This document shows positions 58,437 to 64,000 of a DNA stretch of 64,000 nt, piece by piece. The DNA comes from Herbidospora cretacea (GTDB taxonomy: Bacteria > Actinomycetota > Actinomycetes > Streptosporangiales > Streptosporangiaceae). The notes under the pieces are model-generated. The model had not been told where the DNA came from, ran no database searches, and saw only the letters and a list, made by a program, of their open reading frames with translations. The stretch spans positions 156,549 to 220,548 of the forward strand of contig NZ_BBXG01000002.1 of assembly GCF_001570605.1 (NCBI RefSeq). Direction: 5' to 3'. The translations under genes and the position numbers were made by a program. Within the stretch, counting starts at the first letter, position 1, and the number at the start of each line of letters is the position of its first letter.

Positions 58437-60527
58437 CTACGCCCCTTGGGGCTCCTCCTGCTCTATGGGCATCGGCACGGGCGCCGGGAAGACCGGATCC
58501 TTGCGCTGACGGCGGCGCAGCAGCCGCATCACGACGGCGGCCAGCATGATCGTCACCGCCACGCCGACGATCACCAGGGCGATGCCGGTGTACCCGGTCG
58601 CGGAGATGATGATCTTCGTCGGCTTGCCGTACTTCCGCCCGTCGGGCGTCAGGAGCTGCACGTCGAAGGTGGCCCGGCCGTGGTCGGCGGGGACCACCAC
58701 AGGGATCTCGAACGACCCGGCCTTCCCGGCCTGGACCTCGGCGAGCTTCTGGATGAACACGCCGCCGGCCGCCTCGACCTGGAGCTGGTCGGGGTCGCGC
58801 GAGGTGACCTCAAGGTTGAACTTCACGTTCTCGCGCAGGGTGTTGCGGACCGTCACCAGGATGCGGCCGTTGTTGCCGGCCACCGCGAACGGGTCGTTGG
58901 CGCCGACGATGAACACCCGGTTCATCTGCTTCACGATCGCGGTGTTGAGCTGCTTGGCGAACGCGGGCGCCTTCTTGCCGCCGCGCCACGACGCCGAGGT
59001 CAGCCGCAGCACCGCCCGGTCGTAGGTCCGCTGGCCGCTGGTCGGCACCGCCATCGCGACCTCGGCCGTGCGGGCGATCCGGCGAACCCCGTTCATGTAC
59101 GACTTGGGCAACTCCGCCTGCCGCGCCTGCCCCGGATAGACCAGGTCGTCGACCGCGGCCCTCTTCCCGGGCCGGATCGAGGCCAGCGGCACGTCGCGCA
59201 CCCACGGCAGCGGCTTGAGCAGGGCGTTCATGAACGTCGGGTCGGGATTCCACAGGTGGTTGGAGGGCATCGCGATCAGCGGCGCGGCCTTGGCGGCGGT
59301 GAGCCCGTTCATGGCCGTCTCGGCGATGTAGCGCTGCCGGGCGGCGACGGTCGCCCCGGCCGCCTTGCCGTCGGTGCCGAGCAGCCCGCTGAGCACCGGA
59401 TCGGCCGTCTGCACGATCACCGGCCCGCCCACCGTGTCGACCACTCCGGCCGAACCGGCCCGCGCCACCGTCGCGCCGGGCGGCACCGCGGCCTGGGCCA
59501 GGAGCACTGTGTCGACGCCGTTGACGGCCAGCGCGTCGAGGGTGTCGCGGTCGATCACCCCGCCGACGGGCCAGACCGTGGACGTGGTGGCGGAGGTCAG
59601 TTTGAGCATCTGGTTGGTGGCCAGCGATCCGACCAGCAGCGCCGTGCGGGTGGTCGTGTCGAGCCCGTTGTGGACGACCGAACCGAGGTCGGAGTCGGCG
59701 TAGGGCATCGCCACCACGGGGTTGTCGGCCAGCGCCGAGCGCAGCGAGGTCACCCACTCGGCGCCCTGGCCGATGCCCGGCTTGTCGTCGCCGTCGGGCT
59801 CGAAGTAGGGCCGCGACACGCGCTGGGCGTCGTCGAGCACCGACCCGTCGACGAACCAGGTGGCGGTGTCCTCGGTCGCGGTGGCCAGCGCCAGCAGGTT
59901 GTTGAGGCGGCCGTCGCCGAACAGGTCGTCGCTGAGGAACGTCTGGTCGTCTGCCCGCTTCGGCTGCGCGGTCAGGGGGAGGGCCAGCGCCAGCCGGGTC
60001 GGCTTCACGGAGGTGCCCTTGGGGACGTACGTCAGGAAGGTGCGCTCGACCCCGACGACCTGCCCGGTCGCGCCGTCGACGGCCTCCACCTCCAGCGGGT
60101 AGACGCCGGGCTGGCCGATGCCGAGCTCGGCCGGGGTGAAGGTGACCGTGAACGGGAGCTTGCCCGAGCCGTCGAGCTGGGTCGACTGCACCTTCGTCCG
60201 CCACGAGTTCGTGAAGACCGACTGGCCGGTCACGTAGGCGGCCATCTCGGCGCGCGAGGTGAAGGGCCGTCCGGCGGCGAACTTCACGTGGACGCTCACG
60301 AAGCTCTGCGGGACGCCGGTGACCGCGCCGGCGATGGTCACCAGCTGGTCGGGCTTGTCGGGGGATTCGGGGCTGAAATCACTCAGCGTGACCGGGTCGG
60401 CCGCCCGCGCGGAGGCCGCCGCGGCAGTGGGGGCCGCCGGGATCGCCAGGCTCGCACCGGCGAGCAGAAAGGCGAACAAGACGGGACCGAGGCGACGCAC
60501 GCCCTGAATGCTATAGGCCCCGGCCAT
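58437..60527 (-). CDS. DUF6049 secreted membrane-anchored protein
   Basis: A 696-residue protein: signal peptide (VLFAFLLAGASLAIPAA), a large extracytoplasmic region, and one membrane helix near residue 650 (GIALVIVGVAVTIMLAAVVM) followed by a basic and Pro-rich tail. It occupies the position of Rv3909, next to murJ, in actinobacteria. Its function is unknown, but the conserved linkage points to cell-envelope work. Confidence 0.88.
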   Translation of the reverse strand: MAGAYSIQGVRRLGPVLFAFLLAGASLAIPAAPTAAAASARAADPVTLSDFSPESPDKPDQLVTIAGAVTGVPQSFVSVHVKFAAGRPFTSRAEMAAYVTGQSVFTNSWRTKVQSTQLDGSGKLPFTVTFTPAELGIGQPGVYPLEVEAVDGATGQVVGVERTFLTYVPKGTSVKPTRLALALPLTAQPKRADDQTFLSDDLFGDGRLNNLLALATATEDTATWFVDGSVLDDAQRVSRPYFEPDGDDKPGIGQGAEWVTSLRSALADNPVVAMPYADSDLGSVVHNGLDTTTRTALLVGSLATNQMLKLTSATTSTVWPVGGVIDRDTLDALAVNGVDTVLLAQAAVPPGATVARAGSAGVVDTVGGPVIVQTADPVLSGLLGTDGKAAGATVAARQRYIAETAMNGLTAAKAAPLIAMPSNHLWNPDPTFMNALLKPLPWVRDVPLASIRPGKRAAVDDLVYPGQARQAELPKSYMNGVRRIARTAEVAMAVPTSGQRTYDRAVLRLTSASWRGGKKAPAFAKQLNTAIVKQMNRVFIVGANDPFAVAGNNGRILVTVRNTLRENVKFNLEVTSRDPDQLQVEAAGGVFIQKLAEVQAGKAGSFEIPVVVPADHGRATFDVQLLTPDGRKYGKPTKIIISATGYTGIALVIVGVAVTIMLAAVVMRLLRRRQRKDPVFPAPVPMPIEQEEPQGA

Positions 60528-60537
60528 ATGGCCGATG

Positions 60538-61041
60538 TCAGCTTGCCAGGCCGTGACCGGCGAGCTCCACGGGCTTTCCCGAGGCCAGAGGGAACAGATG
60601 CACAGCCCGTAGTCGCAGCGCGGTCATGCGTTCGCCGGTCGCGGTGTGCACGAACTCGTCGGGGTCGGTCGCGTCGACCAGCCGCCGGTCGATCAGCAGG
60701 GTGAGCTTCTCGGGCAGCAGCAACGGGCAGACCAGACCGGCCGCGTAGTCGGTGACCGCGTTGACCGTGTAGGAGGAGGCGGGCCTGACCCGCTCGGCCC
60801 CTAACGCGGCGGCGATCACGCCCGGACGGGGACGCCCGGCCACCGAGCTGATCACGGCGACGGGTTCGCGGCAGCCGCGGGTGGTCACCTCGAACACGGT
60901 GACGGTCACGCACGTCTCGGGCGGCACGCCCAGCATCTCGGGCAGCTCGTCGGCGGAAGTCAGGACGCGCGGAAGCCGTACGATTTCATGGTGGATTTGA
61001 CGGGCGAGGAGCCAGCGATGGATCGCGAGGGCGTCCTGCAT
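60538..61041 (-). CDS. YbaK/ProX-family aminoacyl-tRNA deacylase-like protein
   Basis: A 167-residue protein with the YbaK fold: HRWLLARQIHHEIVRLP, AVISSVAGRPRPGVIAAALG, then EKLTLLIDRRLVDATDPD. Such proteins edit mischarged tRNA (for example Cys-tRNA-Pro). The ATG start (MQDALAIH) is eight bases after AAAAGGAG. It lies ten bases before the DUF6049 gene; mycobacteria have a NUDIX gene at this place. Confidence 0.83.
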   Translation of the reverse strand: MQDALAIHRWLLARQIHHEIVRLPRVLTSADELPEMLGVPPETCVTVTVFEVTTRGCREPVAVISSVAGRPRPGVIAAALGAERVRPASSYTVNAVTDYAAGLVCPLLLPEKLTLLIDRRLVDATDPDEFVHTATGERMTALRLRAVHLFPLASGKPVELAGHGLAS

Positions 61042-61155
61042 GTGGTCTGCTCCTTTTCGCGGCCCCCGACAGATCTGCACTGAACGTAGCCTGCTGATCG
61101 CCATAGGTGTATTAGCCCAGTGGCACCTGTTCCGTAACCGAAGGACCTACCCAGC

Positions 61156-62571
61156 TTGTCCCCTACAAACCCGATAGAGACCGCTCTGGCCGACCTGCTC
61201 CGCCGGATCGAACCCGTCGCCCACGAACTGGGCGACCTGTTCGCCAAACACGGCCACGAACTGGCCCTGGTGGGCGGGCCGGTGCGCGATGTGCTGCTCG
61301 GACGATCGGGGGCCGACCTCGATTTCACCACCGACGCCCATCCTGAACGAGTTCTGGAGATCGTGCGCGATTGGGGCGATGCGATCTGGACCATAGGCAT
61401 CGACTTCGGCACGGTCGGCGTGCGCAAGGGCGACTGGCAGCTCGAGATCACCACCTATCGCAGCGAGTCCTACGACCCCAAGTCCCGCAAGCCCGAGGTC
61501 GTCTACGGCCAGACGCTCGAAGCCGACCTGGCCCGGCGTGACTTCGCGGTCAACGCGATGGCCGTCCGGCTGCCCGGCCGGGAGTTCGTCGACCCCTACG
61601 GCGGCCTGGGCGACCTGGCCCGCAAGGTGCTGCGCACGCCCGGCACGCCGGAGCAGTCGTTTGACGACGACCCGCTGCGGATGCTGCGGGCCGCCAGGTT
61701 CGCCTCGCAGCTCGGGTTCACCGTCGACCCCGACGCGGTCAGGGCGATGACCGAGATGTCGGGCCGCATCGAGATCGTCTCGGCCGAGCGCATCCAGGCC
61801 GAGCTCGACAAGCTGATCTGCGGCGCCCACCCACGCGCGGGCCTGTCGCTGCTGGTCGACACCGGGCTGGCCGACCACGTGCTGCCCGAGCTGCCCAAGC
61901 TGCGGCTGGAGATCGACGAGCACCACCGCCACAAGGACGTCTACGAGCACACCCTGATCGTCCTCGACCAGGCCATCGCCCAGGAGATCGGCGGCCCCGA
62001 CCGGGTGCTGCGCTGGGCGGCGCTGCTCCACGACATCGGCAAGCCCAAGACCCGCAGGAACGAGCCCGGCAACCGGGTCTCCTTCCACCACCACGAGGTC
62101 GTCGGCGCCCAGATGACCAAGCGCCGGCTGACCGCGCTGCGGTTCCCCAAGGAGGTCACCTCCGACGTGGCCCGCCTGGTCGAGCTGCACCTGCGCTTCC
62201 ACGGCTACGGCACCGGCGAGTGGACCGACAGCGCGGTGCGCCGCTACGTCCGCGACGCCGACCACCTGCTCGACCGGCTCCACAAGCTGACCAGGGCCGA
62301 CTGCACCACCCGCAACAAGCGCAAGGCCGCCGCCCTGGCCCGCACCTACGACCAGCTCGAAGAGCGCATCGCCAAGCTGGCCGACGAGGAGGAACTGGCC
62401 AAGATCCGGCCCGAGCTCGACGGCAACGAGATCCAGGAGATCCTCGGCATCCCGCCGGGCCCCATGATCGGCAAGGCCTACAAGTTCCTGCTCGACCTGC
62501 GGATGGACGAGGGCATGCTCGGCAAGGACGTCGCCCGAGCCCGCCTCCTGGAGTGGGCGGCCCAGAAGTGA
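61156..62571 (+). CDS. CCA tRNA nucleotidyltransferase
   Basis: A 471-residue class II nucleotidyltransferase that adds or repairs the CCA end of tRNA. The N-terminal motif [20 protein letters not shown] holds the catalytic Asp pair; [15 protein letters not shown] and [16 protein letters not shown] are the nucleotide-selection region. An HD-type domain ([27 protein letters not shown]) follows. TTG start after GAAGGAC. It is needed here because tRNA-Ile lacks an encoded CCA. Overlaps bioA by 4 bp. Confidence 0.94.
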   Translation: MSPTNPIETALADLLRRIEPVAHELGDLFAKHGHELALVGGPVRDVLLGRSGADLDFTTDAHPERVLEIVRDWGDAIWTIGIDFGTVGVRKGDWQLEITTYRSESYDPKSRKPEVVYGQTLEADLARRDFAVNAMAVRLPGREFVDPYGGLGDLARKVLRTPGTPEQSFDDDPLRMLRAARFASQLGFTVDPDAVRAMTEMSGRIEIVSAERIQAELDKLICGAHPRAGLSLLVDTGLADHVLPELPKLRLEIDEHHRHKDVYEHTLIVLDQAIAQEIGGPDRVLRWAALLHDIGKPKTRRNEPGNRVSFHHHEVVGAQMTKRRLTALRFPKEVTSDVARLVELHLRFHGYGTGEWTDSAVRRYVRDADHLLDRLHKLTRADCTTRNKRKAAALARTYDQLEERIAKLADEEELAKIRPELDGNEIQEILGIPPGPMIGKAYKFLLDLRMDEGMLGKDVARARLLEWAAQK

Positions 62572-63788
62572 GCGACCTGGTCGAGCTCGACCGGAGGCAC
62601 GTGTGGCATCCCTATGCGACCGTGCCGCCCGCCGTGCCCACCCACGTGGTGGAGAGCGCCGACGGCGTGCACCTCCAGCTGCAGGACGGGCGTGAGGTCG
62701 TCGACGGCATGTCGTCGTGGTGGGCGGCCATCCACGGCTACCGGGTGCCGGAGATCGACGCCGCGATCACCTACCAGCTCGGCCGGATGGCCCACGTGAT
62801 GTTCGGCGGGCTCACCCACGAGCCGGCGATCCTGCTGGCCGAGCGGCTGGCCGCGATGACCGGCTACGAGAAGGTCTTCCTGGCCGACTCGGGCAGCGTC
62901 GCGGTCGAGGTGGCGATCAAGATGGCCGTCCAGGCGACCGGGAAGCGGCGGCTGCTGACGGTCCGGGGCGGCTACCACGGCGACACGTTCGGCTGCATGT
63001 CGGTCTGCGACCCGGTCAACGGGATGCACCACATCTTCACCGGCGCGGTCGCCGAGCAGGTCTTCGCTCCGGTGCCGCCGCTGGGCTACGACGCCCCCGT
63101 CGACCAGGCCTACCTCGACGAGGTCGACCGGCTGGCGGGCGACCCGGCGGTGGGGGCGATGATCCTGGAGCCGGTCGTCCAGGGCGCCGGGGGGATGCGC
63201 TTCTACAATCCGGCCTACCTGCGGGCGTTCCGGGAGATCTGCGACCGCCACGGGCTGCTGCTGATCGCCGACGAGATCGCCACCGGCTTCGGCCGCTCGG
63301 GCGAGCTGTTCGGCTGCGACCACGCCGGGATCAGGGCCGACATCGTCACCGTCGGCAAGGCGCTGACCGGCGGTTACCTGACCATGGCGGCCACACTGAC
63401 CACACCCGAGATCGCCGAGCGCATCGGGCTGCTGATGCATGGGCCGACGTACATGGGCAACCCGCTGGCCGCCGCCGCGGCCGGCGCGTCCCTCGACCTG
63501 CTGGCCGAGCGCCCCTGGCGCGAGGAGGTCGGCCTCATCGAGCGGACCCTGCGCGAGGGCCTGGCTCCGGTGGAGGCCTCGGTGGCCGACGTACGCGTTC
63601 TCGGCGCCATCGGGGTCGTCGAGTGTCACGAGCCGGTGGACATGAGAAAGGCGCAGGACGCCGCTCTGGATCACGGCGTCTGGCTGCGCCCCTTCGGGAA
63701 GCTCGTCTACGCGATGCCGCCCTACGCCTGCACCCGGGAAGAGGTGGCGCTCATCGCTGCGGCGATGGTCGCGGCGGTCACGGCTTGA
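62568..63788 (+). CDS. bioA: Adenosylmethionine-8-amino-7-oxononanoate aminotransferase
   Basis: A 406-residue class III aminotransferase for biotin synthesis, converting KAPA to DAPA with SAM as amino donor. N-terminal [12 protein letters not shown] and [14 protein letters not shown] are the BioA signatures; the PLP Lys is in [20 protein letters not shown], preceded by [17 protein letters not shown] start on the stop of the previous gene. No other bio genes are nearby, so the name rests on these motifs. Confidence 0.9.
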   Translation: MSDLVELDRRHVWHPYATVPPAVPTHVVESADGVHLQLQDGREVVDGMSSWWAAIHGYRVPEIDAAITYQLGRMAHVMFGGLTHEPAILLAERLAAMTGYEKVFLADSGSVAVEVAIKMAVQATGKRRLLTVRGGYHGDTFGCMSVCDPVNGMHHIFTGAVAEQVFAPVPPLGYDAPVDQAYLDEVDRLAGDPAVGAMILEPVVQGAGGMRFYNPAYLRAFREICDRHGLLLIADEIATGFGRSGELFGCDHAGIRADIVTVGKALTGGYLTMAATLTTPEIAERIGLLMHGPTYMGNPLAAAAAGASLDLLAERPWREEVGLIERTLREGLAPVEASVADVRVLGAIGVVECHEPVDMRKAQDAALDHGVWLRPFGKLVYAMPPYACTREEVALIAAAMVAAVTA

Positions 63789-64000
63789 CGGCGACGGGCT
63801 CCACCTGCCGGACGACGGGAAGCACCGCCAGCCGGTAGGCGCCCGCCGCCACGAGGTAGAGCACGGTGATCATGGTCAGCACCACCACCGACCGGCCGTC
63901 GGGCGGCAGCAGCAGCGCCGACAGCGAGACCCCGGCCACCATCATGCCGTTGAACAGCAGGTCGTAGATCGAGAAGACGCGGCCGCGGTAGGCGTCGGCG
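63778..64000 (-). CDS. MFS transporter, C-terminal end (partial)
   Basis: The frame enters from the right edge and stops at 63778-63780. Visible residues [20 protein letters not shown] and two hydrophobic segments ([32 protein letters not shown]) are typical of the last helices of a major facilitator drug-type transporter, where YRGRVFS is the loop motif. The end overlaps bioA by 11 bp. Confidence 0.72.
   Translation of the reverse strand, partial: ADAYRGRVFSIYDLLFNGMMVAGVSLSALLLPPDGRSVVVLTMITVLYLVAAGAYRLAVLPVVRQVEPVAVKP

Overview
The window is a high-GC actinobacterial chromosome segment carrying the replication origin. The family is most likely Streptosporangiaceae or a close relative. That placement is an inference from gene order, the mycothiol-type enzyme, frequent GTG/TTG starts and actinobacterial domain families; no marker gene was compared.

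The core runs from about 27.1 to 44.9 kb. Left of the origin, on the minus strand, lie dnaN, gnd, recF, dciA (DUF721), gyrB, gyrA, a DUF3566 membrane protein and tRNA-Ile(GAT). oriC lies between dnaN and dnaA (about 36.9-37.5 kb) and is packed with DnaA boxes. Right of the origin, dnaA is on the minus strand, followed on the plus strand by rpmH, rnpA, yidD, yidC, jag, rsmG, parA and parB. Five perfect 14-bp parS cores lie between 42.9 and 47.4 kb, and one diverged site lies at 18.7 kb.

The right arm (45-64 kb) starts with a gene-poor strip holding parS sites and decayed sequence. It continues with an alpha/beta hydrolase, a threonine aldolase-like lyase, a DUF4279 remnant, ddl, a MocR-type aminotransferase and a GNAT protein. 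Next comes the mycobacteria-like sigM neighbourhood: trxA, trxB, anti-sigma factor, ECF sigma factor, membrane pseudokinase, murJ and a DUF6049 protein. A YbaK-type deacylase, a CCA-adding enzyme, bioA and the end of an MFS transporter close the window. The MurJ flippase and its pseudokinase, one polypeptide in Mycobacterium tuberculosis, are separate genes here.

The left arm (0-27 kb) is accessory: several small regulator-target cassettes. They are MarR/MMPL with a 16-bp palindrome; a membrane protein/XRE/oxidoreductase cassette with overlapping genes; PadR/aldehyde dehydrogenase with two copies of one operator; a SARP-nSTAND-WD40 giant regulator divergent from an FUSC exporter; a multicopper oxidase operon; a NarL-type two-component system; and TetR/MMPL with a 34-bp perfect palindrome. 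The rest is a formaldehyde dehydrogenase-like enzyme, a tandem pair of CAP proteins and several small secreted or membrane proteins of unknown function. No CRISPR array, intact insertion sequence, prophage or recognisable defence system was seen.

No clearly new multi-gene system could be proved from sequence alone. The best candidates for undescribed biology are the PadR regulon with its divergent 60-codon ORF, the membrane protein/XRE cassette, the split MurJ-pseudokinase locus, and the mosaic repeat next to tRNA-Ile.
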